Of a DNA stretch of 64,000 bases, positions 1 to 9,996 are shown in pieces. The notes under the pieces are model-generated. The model did not search any database and was not told the origin of the DNA. It worked only from the letters and a program-made list of their open reading frames with translations. Origin of the DNA: Candidimonas humi (GTDB taxonomy: Bacteria > Pseudomonadota > Gammaproteobacteria > Burkholderiales > Burkholderiaceae_B); the NCBI RefSeq assembly GCF_019166065.1, contig NZ_JAHTBN010000005.1, forward strand, positions 124,001-188,000, written 5' to 3'. The translations under genes were made by a program, and so were the position numbers. Position 1 is the stretch's first letter. Every line of letters starts with the position of its first letter.

Positions 1-3000
1 GGCATCCAGTCCGCGAATGCGGGCGCAAGCGTCAATGCCGTCGATACCGATGTCGTCACGTCAGGTGCCGGCAGTTTCGGCGCCGAGGTGTTCAACGGGG
101 CCACGGCCTCGTTCACCAACGGCAGCATCACGACCGCGGGGGCCGGAGCCGCGGGCCTGCGGGCATACAGCGGCGGTTCTCTGGGGCAAGGCAGTATCAC
201 GGCTTCGGGCACGCACATATCCACCAGCGGCAGCAACGCCGCGGGGGCGCTGGGCGGCGCCGAGAACTCGGCGGGTAACGTCACCCTGCACGGCGTAACC
301 ATCGATACGGCCGGAGACCATTCCCCGGCCCTGGAATCCGCCTACGGCGGCACGGTCAGCGTCGACAATTCCAGCCTTACCACCCACGGCTTGTACAGCT
401 ACGGCGCCTATGCGCACAACGGCGGCGCGATCACGCTGAACGGCGGCTCGGTGACCACCGCCAACGCAACGGGCCAGGTTATTCAGGACGGCGACGGCTC
501 GCGCGCCTACGCCCTGTATGCCGACGGCACGGGTTCCAGTGTCTCGGCCACCAACGGCACGACCATACTGACTAACGGGCAGCGGGCCTACGGCGGCTAC
601 GCCCTCGGCGGCGGCAACGTAAATATTAGCGGCGGGTCGATTACGACCAACGGTTTCATGGCCTATGGCGTTTATGCCAGTGGCGCCGGGTCCACGCTGA
701 CCACCAATGGCACCAATATCACCACGACGGGCGATTCCGCCGATGCGGTCTGGGCGTACCAGGGCGGTGTGACGAATGTGAATGGCGGCGTCATCGATGT
801 GGGCGGGGATCCCAACATCAATGCCCCGCACGAAACCGCCAATGGGCTCGTAGCCGTAGGAGGCGACTCCAGCAATAGCGCGGGCACGATCAATGCAACG
901 GGCATCACCCTGACGACCCGGGGCGACAACAGTATTGGGGCTTTGGCTGGCGGCGATATCGGCACGGCCCAAACGTCCGGCATCATCAATCTGAATAATT
1001 CATCGATCACCAATGTTGCCACGTCTGGCGCAGGCCGTGGCATTCTCGCGTCTTACGCAGGCTCCAGCGTTTCGGGCTCCAACAATACCATCAGCATTAC
1101 GGGTGCGGGCACGGGATGGAGCGACATGCCTGTGGCGGTGGCGGCCGAAAGCCAGGCGCAAGTCAATCTGACGGGCGGTTCGATCTCTGCCACGGGTGCG
1201 CAATATACGCGGGGCATCCTGGCCACGACCGGCGCTTCCGTTACGACAAACGGCACCGCTATTTCCACGACCGGCAACAACTCGCACGCGGTGCATGCCT
1301 GGGGAGCGACGTCCGGTGAAGCGCTGGTGCCCACCATTACCATCAATGGCGGCACCATTACGACCACGGGCGATAATTCCTGGGGCCTGTATTCCCAGCG
1401 TACCGGCAATATCACGAGCACGGCCGACATCACCACCAGTGGCCTGGCCGGTTTTGGCGCGTTTGCGGAAGAGGGCGCCGGCATTACTTTGAACGGCGGT
1501 TCCATCACTACTACCGGTGGGGCACTCAACGGCACGATAGGCAGTTTCGGCGTCCTGGCCAAGAACGGCAGCACCGTAAATGTGAACAACGTCGCCATCA
1601 ATACCAGCGGCGCCTTGGCCGATGGCTTGCGCTCGGACAGAGATGCCTCCGAGGCGGGCGGCATCATCGTCGCGTCCAATACCACCGTCAATACGAGCGG
1701 CGCCAACGCCAATGGCGTCAGCGTGTATGGCGGGAATGGCTCGGTCACCATGACTGGCGGCAGTGTCACCACTACCGGTGCTGGCTCGTCGTCGGCGTAC
1801 TTGCAAGATAACGCTACGGCCAGTTTCACGGGTACCAGCCTGAATTCCGCCGGGTCGACTTTTTCGTCGGCATTTACCCAGGCGGGCCAGTCACAGAACA
1901 TTACGCTGGGTAGCGGCACCTCCGTGGCTAGCAACAACGGCACGCTGCTGGGCGTGACGCGCAGCGGTGGCGGCGCGGACGGCACGATCGCCCTGGCGTT
2001 GCAAGACGGCTCGTTTGCCCAGGGCAATGTGTACGACCCGAGCGGCGCCGATCAGGTCACGGTCACCAAGGGGGCCAATGCGCACTGGGCTGGCCTGGTG
2101 GTGGATTCCACCACACAGACTGTTGACCCGGACAGCAATCCCACGCAGACCGGCTTCAGCAGCGGCGGCAATGTCGTCGTCGACAGCACCACACCTGTGA
2201 ACTTTACCGGTACGACCAGCGTGGGCGGCGATTTCTCGGGCGCCACGGGCGGCAGCACGACGTTCTCGGGCCCCACCGATATCGCCGGCAACCTGGTCGG
2301 CGCCCAAGGCTCGACGACGAACTTCACCGGCTCGGCCAATATCGGCTCGGTCACGGGCGGTTCGGGCTCGAACATCAACTTCACGGGCTCGTCGACCAAT
2401 ATCCAGGGCGATGTGTCGGGCAACCAGGGCACCCAGATCAGCTTCAGCAAGGGCGGCAGCACCAATATCGGCGGCTCGATCAGCCTCAGCGGCGATGGCA
2501 CCAGCACGCACGGCGGCACGATCGGGAACCCCATCATCGTGCAGGGTGACGTGACTGTGGGCGATGGCGCCTTGCTGGGCGGCAACATCACATCCAATGG
2601 CTCCTTGGGCGGTTCGGGCGGTACGGTAGGGCCGGGCAATTCGGTGGGCGTGCAAAGCTATGCGAGCAGCGCAGGCTTTACGGGCAATTACTTTGCCGAA
2701 GTGAACGCGGCGGGCAAGTCCGACTTGTTGATCATCCGCTCGGGCAACTTCGATCTGTCGGGCATAGGCCTGACCGTCGGCCAGGAAAACCGCAACGGCG
2801 GCTACGTGCTGAACCATCGCTACACCATCATCCAGACCCCGGGCGGGTCGGTGGTGAACAAGTTCGCCAGCACCGGCCTGGATTCCAGCTTCGACGGCAC
2901 CTTGGTCAAGCTCGATCCGGTCATCTACGACCCCCAGGACGTGCAGGTGACGCTGTCGGTGGACAATTCGGCCGTCAGCAACAAGCGCGCGGGCCTGAGC

Positions 3001-4119
3001 AAGAACCAGAACGCCACGCTCGATGGCGTGCTGTCGGTGGCCGGGGCAAACGCTGCGGCCGATGCGGCCCTGCAGTCCACGGATACCGGCGGCGCGCTGA
3101 ACCAGTTGTCCGGCGAAGTCCATGCCAGCACGCAGTCGGCACTCTTGAGCACCGGCGACCTGCTGGTACGCACCTTGACTGATCGCATGCGGGGCAATCT
3201 CGGGGCTCCCATGGTCGCGGGCGCACCCGTGGCCGCCGCGGGCGATCTGCCAGCCGGCGCAATGCCACATTCCTCGGCGCTGCCGTTGTGGGCCCAGGTA
3301 GTGGGCGACTGGCAGACCTTCAAGGGCGGCGACGACGGTACGGCGCGCAGCAAGCTTTCGCTGGGAGGCCTGTATCTGGGCGGCGATACGCAAGTCGGCG
3401 GCGGCTGGCGTGCCGGCGGCGCCCTGGGGTACACCAATGGCCGCCTGAACGTGGACGGGCGCGACTCGCGCAGCGATCTGCAGAGCTACACCGCTTCGAT
3501 ATACGGCGGCAAGAGCTGGCAGACGAGCAAAGGCCGTGTCAACTTCCTGGCCGGCGCCGCCTACACCCGCAACAACGTGGACACGCGCCGCAACGTCACC
3601 GTCGGGGGCAACGAGACACTCAAGTCCTCCTACCATGCCGATGCCGCGCAGTTGTTCACCGAACTGGGCTATGCCATGCCCATGGGCCGCAGCTCCAGCA
3701 TAGAACCCTATGCGCGGCTGGCCTGGATCAACCTGCGTACCCAGGGCTTCAATGAATCGGGCGGCGCGGCCGCACTGCATGGCGATAGCAGCACCGACAG
3801 CCTGACCACGACGACTCTGGGGCTGCGTGGGGCGACCGAGCTTGCCATGGGCGCGCATACCGCCCGCCTGACGGCCGGCCTGGGCTGGCGCCATGCCGGC
3901 GGTGATGTGAATCCCAAGACCAGCCTGGCGTTCATCCAGGGTTCGGGCTCGAGCTTCAACGTTTCCGGTGCGCCCATCGCCCGGGATGCGGCGGTGCTCG
4001 ACCTGGGCGCCGAAATGGCGGTCGGCAAGCGCACCACCGTGGGCTTGTCCTACGGCGGCCAGTATGGCGCAGGCAATTCCGATAGCGCCGGCAACCTGTA
4101 TCTGAAGATGCGCTTCTAA
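1..4119 (+). CDS. Autotransporter (type V secretion) adhesin, 5' end outside window
   Basis: The frame is open from the first base, so the start codon and signal peptide lie upstream; 1372 residues are visible. The passenger is made of Gly/Thr/Ser/Asn-rich beta-helix repeats of the form NGGSITTTG...S.G.YA, of the kind in pertactin-like autotransporters. A second repeat type built on NFTG and GGD/SG steps lies at about 2160-2500. The last 280 or so residues (from about 3280, LPLWAQVVGDW) form the C-terminal outer-membrane beta-barrel and end in the aromatic signature YLKMRF. The passenger would be exposed on the cell surface or released. Adhesion is the usual role of the family; the ligand cannot be told. 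No cysteine-rich or protease motif was seen. Confidence 0.93.
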   Translation, partial: GIQSANAGASVNAVDTDVVTSGAGSFGAEVFNGATASFTNGSITTAGAGAAGLRAYSGGSLGQGSITASGTHISTSGSNAAGALGGAENSAGNVTLHGVTIDTAGDHSPALESAYGGTVSVDNSSLTTHGLYSYGAYAHNGGAITLNGGSVTTANATGQVIQDGDGSRAYALYADGTGSSVSATNGTTILTNGQRAYGGYALGGGNVNISGGSITTNGFMAYGVYASGAGSTLTTNGTNITTTGDSADAVWAYQGGVTNVNGGVIDVGGDPNINAPHETANGLVAVGGDSSNSAGTINATGITLTTRGDNSIGALAGGDIGTAQTSGIINLNNSSITNVATSGAGRGILASYAGSSVSGSNNTISITGAGTGWSDMPVAVAAESQAQVNLTGGSISATGAQYTRGILATTGASVTTNGTAISTTGNNSHAVHAWGATSGEALVPTITINGGTITTTGDNSWGLYSQRTGNITSTADITTSGLAGFGAFAEEGAGITLNGGSITTTGGALNGTIGSFGVLAKNGSTVNVNNVAINTSGALADGLRSDRDASEAGGIIVASNTTVNTSGANANGVSVYGGNGSVTMTGGSVTTTGAGSSSAYLQDNATASFTGTSLNSAGSTFSSAFTQAGQSQNITLGSGTSVASNNGTLLGVTRSGGGADGTIALALQDGSFAQGNVYDPSGADQVTVTKGANAHWAGLVVDSTTQTVDPDSNPTQTGFSSGGNVVVDSTTPVNFTGTTSVGGDFSGATGGSTTFSGPTDIAGNLVGAQGSTTNFTGSANIGSVTGGSGSNINFTGSSTNIQGDVSGNQGTQISFSKGGSTNIGGSISLSGDGTSTHGGTIGNPIIVQGDVTVGDGALLGGNITSNGSLGGSGGTVGPGNSVGVQSYASSAGFTGNYFAEVNAAGKSDLLIIRSGNFDLSGIGLTVGQENRNGGYVLNHRYTIIQTPGGSVVNKFASTGLDSSFDGTLVKLDPVIYDPQDVQVTLSVDNSAVSNKRAGLSKNQNATLDGVLSVAGANAAADAALQSTDTGGALNQLSGEVHASTQSALLSTGDLLVRTLTDRMRGNLGAPMVAGAPVAAAGDLPAGAMPHSSALPLWAQVVGDWQTFKGGDDGTARSKLSLGGLYLGGDTQVGGGWRAGGALGYTNGRLNVDGRDSRSDLQSYTASIYGGKSWQTSKGRVNFLAGAAYTRNNVDTRRNVTVGGNETLKSSYHADAAQLFTELGYAMPMGRSSSIEPYARLAWINLRTQGFNESGGAAALHGDSSTDSLTTTTLGLRGATELAMGAHTARLTAGLGWRHAGGDVNPKTSLAFIQGSGSSFNVSGAPIARDAAVLDLGAEMAVGKRTTVGLSYGGQYGAGNSDSAGNLYLKMRF

Positions 4120-4145
4120 GCGTCTTCACTGGCCGAGCCTGCAAT

Positions 4146-4169
4146 GGGGCGCGTCGCGAGACGCGCCCC
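4146..4169 (+). terminator. Perfect 10-bp hairpin after the autotransporter gene
   Basis: GGGGCGCGTC, loop GCGA, GACGCGCCCC begins 26 bases after the stop codon. The stem is perfect and G+C-rich, but no clear T tract follows, so it may act as a weak intrinsic terminator or protect the 3' end. Confidence 0.6.
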
Positions 4170-4318
4170 GTTGCGTTCCAGGGCATGCGGGGCGCATACC
4201 GTTGAAGTACCGGTTGGGGGGCGATGCAGCCATACAGTAGAATAGCCAGGACAGTGTGCGGCTTCGCTGTGTCGCGGTGTCCGCGCCGCTATCCTTGTGT
4301 CCCACGCCGGAGCTCGGA

Positions 4319-4930
4319 ATGACGCGCAGCAACCCAGCAGTATCCATCACCGATCCGCCGGCTTCGAACCCGGCGGGCCAAGCCGGTTCGGCCCATCCCG
4401 AGGCCGACGCTTTCCTCGAATTCTGGCGTCGCGCCGGAGCAGCCGCCTGGTTCACCAAGAATCCCGATTTCGACGCAGCCTTGCGCGAGCGCTTCATGGA
4501 CTCGCATTGGTCCGTGGCGCGCCGCGAGCGCGAGGCGTGGCTGGACAGCGCCTACGGCGGGCTGGCGCTGGTCATGCTGCTGGATCAATTCCCGCGCAAT
4601 GCCTTCCGCGGTACGGCCCACATGTATGCCACCGATCCGCTGGCGCGCCGTTACGCGCGGGCGTCGATCGCGGCCGGCGCCGTGGCCGCGGTCGACGAGG
4701 TGCTGCGGCCTTTCCTGTTCCTGCCCTTCATGCATTCCGAGTCTATGCACGACCAGCACTACAGCCTCGAGCTGTACCGTGCGTATTGCCCGCAGAACCT
4801 GGAATTCGCGCTGGAACACTGCGACATCATCGAACGGTTCGGGCGTTTCCCGCACCGGAATCCCGAACTGGGCCGCAGCACCACGCCGGCCGAGCAGCGC
4901 TACCTGGAATCCGGAGGTTTCTCCGGCTAG
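4319..4930 (+). CDS. DUF924 family protein
   Basis: This protein of 203 residues matches the DUF924 family, which has a TPR-like all-helical fold and no established reaction. Family hallmarks visible are FLEFWR near the N-terminus, LVMLLDQFPRNAFRG in the middle, FLFLPFMHSES with a following Q, and a closing segment with RFPHRN. ATG at 4319 is preferred because a GGAG lies about 8 bases before it; an upstream in-frame start at 4256 would add 21 residues that do not look family-like. It stands alone between the autotransporter gene and the molybdenum hydroxylase cluster on the same strand. Confidence 0.85.
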   Translation: MTRSNPAVSITDPPASNPAGQAGSAHPEADAFLEFWRRAGAAAWFTKNPDFDAALRERFMDSHWSVARREREAWLDSAYGGLALVMLLDQFPRNAFRGTAHMYATDPLARRYARASIAAGAVAAVDEVLRPFLFLPFMHSESMHDQHYSLELYRAYCPQNLEFALEHCDIIERFGRFPHRNPELGRSTTPAEQRYLESGGFSG

Positions 4931-5041
4931 GCACGACGGCGCCGGCCTTGCGGCCTCGCTTGCGCCTGGCCGGGAGTTCGTCAGTCCGCCGCTGTGGCGC
5001 TTTTTTCTGGGTGTACAACGCTCTACACGGAAAGCACAAAC

Positions 5042-7957
5042 ATGGACCATCTCGATTCTTCGCGCCGCAGGTTCCTGAAGACTACCGTGATAGCCGGGGT
5101 CACCGCGTATATCGCGCCTTTCGGCTCGCAGGCCTATGCCGCGCTGTTCGACGAAAAGCTGCTGCTGCCGATTTCTTGGGATGCGGCCGCCGGGCGAGCG
5201 CGTTTCCGCGTCGACGGCATCGCCAAGGTGACGGGCTCCAAGATCTTCGCGCGCGACATCCGCGCCCGCGACCTGCCGCACTGGCCGCAGCAGCAAAGCC
5301 ATGCCTTTTTCCTGCGCGCTACGCGCGCCGATGCGGTATACGAGGGCTACGACCTGGGCCGCCTGGGCGAGGCGCTGAAGCCGGACCGCATCGTCACCGC
5401 CGATGACTTGAAGCGCGATGGCGTGGCCTTCACCGATTTCTATGGCGACGACATGCTCTTGCCGGCCGGCAAGACGCCGGCGTATCTCGGCCACGCGGTG
5501 GCGATCCTGATCTATCACGACTTCGGGCGCTACAGCCAGGCCCGCGGCGCCCTGCAGTTCCGCAACGATGTGCTGCGCTACGGCAAGCAAACCGGGCCTT
5601 TGCAGCGCGACCCTTGGGGCGTGTTCCGTTTCGTGCGCGTGGGCGGCGCCACGCCGTACGCCGATGACGTGTTTTCCAGCCTGAAGGATGCGCCGGTGTT
5701 TCCCAGCCAGATGCGCAAGCACTTGCCGGTATGGCCGGACGGCAAGGATCACGGCAAGCTCGACGAAGAGGGTATGTACCACGCCCAGCGCATCCGCGAC
5801 GAGCTCGATCACCCGCCCGGCGACTGGCTGGTGATGGAGCGCCGCTACCAGACCCAGTCGGTCGATACCGCGGCGCTGGAACCCGATAACGCCAATTGCT
5901 GGTACGACGCCCAGGGCCAGGCGCTGCACATGGTGGTGCCCACACAGTCGCCCACCGAGGTGGCCGAGACGGCGGCGGCCATGATGGCCAAGACGAAGTT
6001 CCCGGTGCGCAGCATCTTCCTGCATCCTTGCTACACCGTGGGCTACGGCTCCAAGGATCACTGCAATATGCCGTTCTACGGCCTGGCCTGTGCGCTGTAT
6101 GGCGACGGGCGCCCGGTGCGGCTGGCCAACGACCGCTACGAACAGTTCCAGACGGCGCTCAAGCGCCATGCCTTCGACATGCGCTACCGCCTGGCGGTAG
6201 ACCGCAAGACCGGCATGTTCCAGTCGTTCGCGGCGGACCTGGTGGCCAACGGCGGCGGCCGCTGCAATTTTTCGCCCTCGGTGGCGATGGTGGGCGCGAC
6301 CGCGGCGCAGTCGATCTACTATCTGCCCAAGTCGGACCTGACCGCCCGGGCCGACGCCAGCCGCGCCGTCGACGCGGGCTCGGCGCGCGGCTACGGTACC
6401 TTGCAGTCCATGGTCGCCACCGAACTCATGGTCGACGAACTCGCGCAGCAACTGGGCATGGATCCTATCGAGCTGCGCCTGAAGAATGTGTTGAAGTCGG
6501 GCATGAAGAACACCCAGGGCGCGATTCCCGCCGGCGAGGTGCGCGCCGACGAGGTGTTGCGCAAGGCGCGCGCGCATCCGCTCTGGGCCGGACGCGAGCG
6601 GCGCAAGAAGGAATACGAGGCCGCTCATCCCGGGCGTTTGTACGGCGTGGGCTTCGCCTGTGTGCAGAAGGACTTCGGCACCGGCGCCGAGTCTTCGTTC
6701 GCCAAGGTCGAGATCGACCCCGATGGCAAGGTGCTGCTGCGCCATAGCGGCACCGAGATCGGCACCGGCATGAGCACTTCGCAGGCCATCGCCTGTGTGC
6801 GCTGGCTGGGCTCGCCCGCCACCGACCTGGGCTATGCCATCACCCAATGGCCCGAGCTGCCCATGAAGACCAGCGGCGACCCCTACATGATGAGCCAGGC
6901 CGACCAGGACAAGGCCCAGGCCGATCCGCTGTGGACGCCGGCCATCGCCTCGCCGGCCAGCGCGTCCAATTCGGCGTTCTACTACACCCACAGCACGCGC
7001 GAGGCCTGTCGTTTGATCTTCCGCCATGGCCTGTGGCCGGCGGCAGTGGCCTTGTGGAGCCGCGGCACGGGCGGCGGCAGTGCCGCGCCGTACGTGGTGC
7101 GCGAGGAAGACGCGCGCTGGGAGCACGGGCTGCTCACGGCCAACGGCATGCCCGGCCTGAGCCTGCGGCAACTGGCGCGCCAGGCCCACGAAATGGGCGG
7201 CGTGACCGGTGCCGTGGTGCATGCCTTCAACCGCTGGCAGTGGGCCGAGTCTGATTTCACGATAGACGGGCAGGCCGAGCGCCTGCCGCTGGACGGCATC
7301 GCGCTGCGCCATGGCGCGGGTACGGCGGCCGCCGGGGGTACGCCGCCGCCGGCACAGCCTGCGGCGCCCGCCGCGGCCGCGGCATCCGAGGGCCAGGCAA
7401 GGCCGTCCGCCGCCGCCGCAAACCCGGAACAAGCCGCGGGCCCCGGCGGCTACCGCGGCATCGGCCGCAACGCTGCCCACTATCCGCCGGTACAGCGCAA
7501 TAACGCGGGGGTTACGTACTACAGCGCCATGGGCACGCTGGCCGAGCTGTCGGTGGACACTGCCAGCGGCAAGGTCGAGCTGCTGACCCATCATTCAATT
7601 ATCGAGTGCGGCAGTCTGCTGTCGCGCGACCTGGTGGCCGGACAGGTCGAGGGCGGCATCGCCATGGGCATAGGCCACGCCTTATACGAATACCTGCCGC
7701 TTTACGAGGACGGGCCGGGCAACGGCACCTGGAACTTCAACCGCTATCACTTGCCGCGCGCTTCCGAGGTTGCGCTCTGGTCGCAGACCCACGAGATCCT
7801 GCCGCCGCTGTCGGACACCGATCCGCCCAAGGGCATGGCCGAGGTGGCGATGATCCCGATTGCGGGCGCCATCGTCAACGGCCTGGCGCATGCCGTCGGC
7901 CGCCGCTACGCAAACCTGCCGGTCACGGCCGACCAGATCATGGAGGCGCTGGCATGA
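5042..7957 (+). CDS. Molybdopterin-binding large subunit of a xanthine dehydrogenase-family hydroxylase (IorB-like)
   Basis: The product of about 971 residues binds the molybdenum cofactor and would hydroxylate or oxidise an aldehyde or N-heterocycle. A Tat signal with SRRRFLK near residue 8 and a hydrophobic stretch ending in AYA indicate folded export to the periplasm. A C-terminal segment with GIAMGIGHALYE and PKGMAEVAMIP carries the Glu expected for catalysis in this family. A long Ala/Pro-rich linker lies at about 7320-7440, an odd insertion. ATG at 5042 is chosen over GTG 4994 because the Tat motif then sits near the N-terminus. Genes for the 2Fe-2S subunit and a cytochrome follow. The family includes isoquinoline 1-oxidoreductase and nicotinate dehydrogenase; the substrate here is unknown. 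Confidence 0.9.
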   Translation: MDHLDSSRRRFLKTTVIAGVTAYIAPFGSQAYAALFDEKLLLPISWDAAAGRARFRVDGIAKVTGSKIFARDIRARDLPHWPQQQSHAFFLRATRADAVYEGYDLGRLGEALKPDRIVTADDLKRDGVAFTDFYGDDMLLPAGKTPAYLGHAVAILIYHDFGRYSQARGALQFRNDVLRYGKQTGPLQRDPWGVFRFVRVGGATPYADDVFSSLKDAPVFPSQMRKHLPVWPDGKDHGKLDEEGMYHAQRIRDELDHPPGDWLVMERRYQTQSVDTAALEPDNANCWYDAQGQALHMVVPTQSPTEVAETAAAMMAKTKFPVRSIFLHPCYTVGYGSKDHCNMPFYGLACALYGDGRPVRLANDRYEQFQTALKRHAFDMRYRLAVDRKTGMFQSFAADLVANGGGRCNFSPSVAMVGATAAQSIYYLPKSDLTARADASRAVDAGSARGYGTLQSMVATELMVDELAQQLGMDPIELRLKNVLKSGMKNTQGAIPAGEVRADEVLRKARAHPLWAGRERRKKEYEAAHPGRLYGVGFACVQKDFGTGAESSFAKVEIDPDGKVLLRHSGTEIGTGMSTSQAIACVRWLGSPATDLGYAITQWPELPMKTSGDPYMMSQADQDKAQADPLWTPAIASPASASNSAFYYTHSTREACRLIFRHGLWPAAVALWSRGTGGGSAAPYVVREEDARWEHGLLTANGMPGLSLRQLARQAHEMGGVTGAVVHAFNRWQWAESDFTIDGQAERLPLDGIALRHGAGTAAAGGTPPPAQPAAPAAAAASEGQARPSAAAANPEQAAGPGGYRGIGRNAAHYPPVQRNNAGVTYYSAMGTLAELSVDTASGKVELLTHHSIIECGSLLSRDLVAGQVEGGIAMGIGHALYEYLPLYEDGPGNGTWNFNRYHLPRASEVALWSQTHEILPPLSDTDPPKGMAEVAMIPIAGAIVNGLAHAVGRRYANLPVTADQIMEALA

Positions 7958-8027
7958 TCGCGTCCGTTTGCCCATCCACAGGATATTCCCCGGAGAGGAT
8001 GTCGCGCAGCGACAGGAGGCTACACCC

Positions 8028-8663
8028 ATGAGCGAAGCATCCAGATCCATGCCTGCCGCGACCGCAGCGGCGGATTCCGCCCCTGTTTCCGCGCAAGCCG
8101 TCGCGCCGGTTCCGAACCGCGCCGTTTCCATGACGATCAACGGCCGGGCCGTGGGCCCGTTCGAGGTTCCCGAAAGCCTGATGCTGATCGACTTCCTGCA
8201 CGAATACGCGGGCCTGACAGGCTCGCGCCTGGGCTGCGGGCAAGGGATCTGCCACGCCTGCGTGGTGATCCTGGATCATCCCGACGGCACCAGCGAAGAA
8301 GTGCGCAGTTGCATCACCGGCGCCGCATATTTCCAGGGCCGCAAGATCCGCACTATAGAGGGCCACGCGCAGCGCAACGCGGCCGGCGAGCTTGTGGCGC
8401 TGTCGCCCGTGCAGCAGAAATTCCTGGAGTTCTACAGCTTCCAGTGCGGCTACTGTACGCCGGGCTTCGTGAACGCGGCCACGGTGCTGCTGGAACGTCT
8501 CAAGCGCCAGCCGGTCGAAAAAGAGCGCGTGGAAAGCGTCGTGACCGACGCGCTGGACAGCCACATCTGCCGCTGCACCGGCTATGTGCGCTACCACCGG
8601 GCGGTGCGCGAGCTGATCCTGGCGACCCCCGGCCTGACCAAGGAGAGCGGCCATGGCAAGTAG
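8028..8663 (+). CDS. 2Fe-2S subunit of molybdenum hydroxylase (IorA-like)
   Basis: The protein has 211 residues. An N-terminal ferredoxin-like domain carries the first 2Fe-2S site (C.....CGQGICHACVVI, then a later Cys). A C-terminal helical domain carries the second (CGYCTPGF and HICRCTGY). It passes electrons from the molybdenum centre of the partner at 5042-7957 to the cytochrome encoded next. ATG 8028 has an AGGAGG eight bases upstream at 8014-8019; an open frame extends further upstream but looks non-coding. The first 40 or so residues are Ala/Pro-rich and precede the domain; the protein probably travels with the Tat-exported large subunit. The gene overlaps the next by 11 bases, a sign of translational coupling. 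Confidence 0.93.
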   Translation: MSEASRSMPAATAAADSAPVSAQAVAPVPNRAVSMTINGRAVGPFEVPESLMLIDFLHEYAGLTGSRLGCGQGICHACVVILDHPDGTSEEVRSCITGAAYFQGRKIRTIEGHAQRNAAGELVALSPVQQKFLEFYSFQCGYCTPGFVNAATVLLERLKRQPVEKERVESVVTDALDSHICRCTGYVRYHRAVRELILATPGLTKESGHGK

Positions 8664-9996
8664 CGATAGCGCGGCGGGAAGCAAGGCCAAGGCGCGAGGC
8701 CCGCGAAGCAAGGCGCGCCGCAGGTGGCGCATAGGAAGCATCGTCATCGTGGTGGTGCTGATCGGCGCCGCCGCATTGCTGGGCGGCGCCTTCGACCCGT
8801 CGTATCAGACCTCGGACGTGGACCACAACACACCGGACGCTCAATTGCTGGCCCGCGGCAAATACCTGACGGCCGCGGCCGATTGCGCCGCCTGCCACAC
8901 GGCCCGGGGCGGGGCGCCCTATGCTGGGGGCGACGCCCTGGCCACGCCTTTCGGCACCATCCACGGTTCGAACATCACGCCCGACAAGCGCTACGGCATA
9001 GGCAAGTGGACTTCCGCCGATTTCTACCGGGCGCTGCACGACGGCCTGGGGCGCGATCATCCCCTGTATCCGGCCATGCCGTATACCTCGTACCGCGGCA
9101 TCACGCGTGCCGACAGCGACGCCATCTATGCGTATCTACAAAGTATCAAGCCCGTAGCCCAGCCCGACAAAGGCAATGATTTCGCCTTCCCCTTCAACCT
9201 GCGCCTGCTGATGCGCGGCTGGAACCTGCTGTTCCTGAAGAATACGCTGCCCGATGTCTCGGTCGGCGCTTCGCAGCAATGGACACGCGGCCGCTACCTG
9301 AGCAACGCGCTGGGGCATTGCACCGAGTGCCATACGCCGCGCGGCGCGCTGGGCCAACTGAAGCTGGGCAGCACGCTGGGCGGCGGCGAGCTGGGCCGCT
9401 ACCAGGCGCCCGACATCACGCCCGCGGGCCTGGCCGCGCGCGGCTGGACGCCGCAGGATCTGCAGGTCTTTCTTGCCCGCGGCTATGCGCCGCAAGGTTC
9501 GGTGTACGGCGATATGTACGAGGCGTTCCATCACAGCTTGCGCCACCTGAATTCGACCGACAACCAGGCCATGGTGGCCTACCTGCTGGGCGACAAGCCG
9601 CCGGCGCCCAAGCCCGTCCCGCCTCCCGCCCAGGCCGGAGGAGGCCAGGGGCAAAGCGTGATGGCGGGCAGGCAGCACTACCTGGCGCTGTGCGCCGGCT
9701 GCCATGCCGTGGACGGCGGCGGCAAGCCCGACGTGGCAGTGGCCATGCAGGGCAATACCACCCTGCGCAACACTGATCCGCACAACCTGCTGGTGGTGAT
9801 GCTCGACGGCCTGGACGCGCAGTCCTTCACCGGCTACGACGCGATGCAGTCGATGCCGGGCTTTGCCGGCAAGCTGGATGATGCGGGCCTGGCCGATCTG
9901 GCCAATTACCTGCGCCTGACCTGGGGCGGGCAAAAAGCCGACGTGCAGGCCGCCGACGTCAAGGCGCTGCGCGGCCATGGAGCGGTACAGCCATGA
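8653..9996 (+). CDS. Membrane-anchored three-haem cytochrome c, electron acceptor of the hydroxylase
   Basis: The protein has 447 residues. A basic N-terminus is followed by one hydrophobic segment (IGSIVIVVVLIGAAALL) that would anchor it in the inner membrane with the rest in the periplasm. Three CxxCH haem-c sites are visible: CAACH, CTECH and CAGCH, spaced as in alcohol dehydrogenase cytochrome subunits, to which it is most similar in layout. It would take electrons from the 2Fe-2S subunit and hand them to the respiratory chain. It overlaps the preceding gene by 11 bases. A Pro/Ala/Gly linker separates haem domains two and three. Confidence 0.92.
   Translation: MASSDSAAGSKAKARGPRSKARRRWRIGSIVIVVVLIGAAALLGGAFDPSYQTSDVDHNTPDAQLLARGKYLTAAADCAACHTARGGAPYAGGDALATPFGTIHGSNITPDKRYGIGKWTSADFYRALHDGLGRDHPLYPAMPYTSYRGITRADSDAIYAYLQSIKPVAQPDKGNDFAFPFNLRLLMRGWNLLFLKNTLPDVSVGASQQWTRGRYLSNALGHCTECHTPRGALGQLKLGSTLGGGELGRYQAPDITPAGLAARGWTPQDLQVFLARGYAPQGSVYGDMYEAFHHSLRHLNSTDNQAMVAYLLGDKPPAPKPVPPPAQAGGGQGQSVMAGRQHYLALCAGCHAVDGGGKPDVAVAMQGNTTLRNTDPHNLLVVMLDGLDAQSFTGYDAMQSMPGFAGKLDDAGLADLANYLRLTWGGQKADVQAADVKALRGHGAVQP

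Noticed and set aside
1891-3894. Long minus-strand open frame opposite the autotransporter
   Set aside because: Repeat-derived, low-complexity and antisense to a clear gene.
4289-7594. A very long open frame on the minus strand opposite the hydroxylase and DUF924 genes
   Set aside because: Composition is Arg/Gly/His/Ala-rich, no family is recognisable and it is antisense to well-supported genes; typical of high-G+C DNA.
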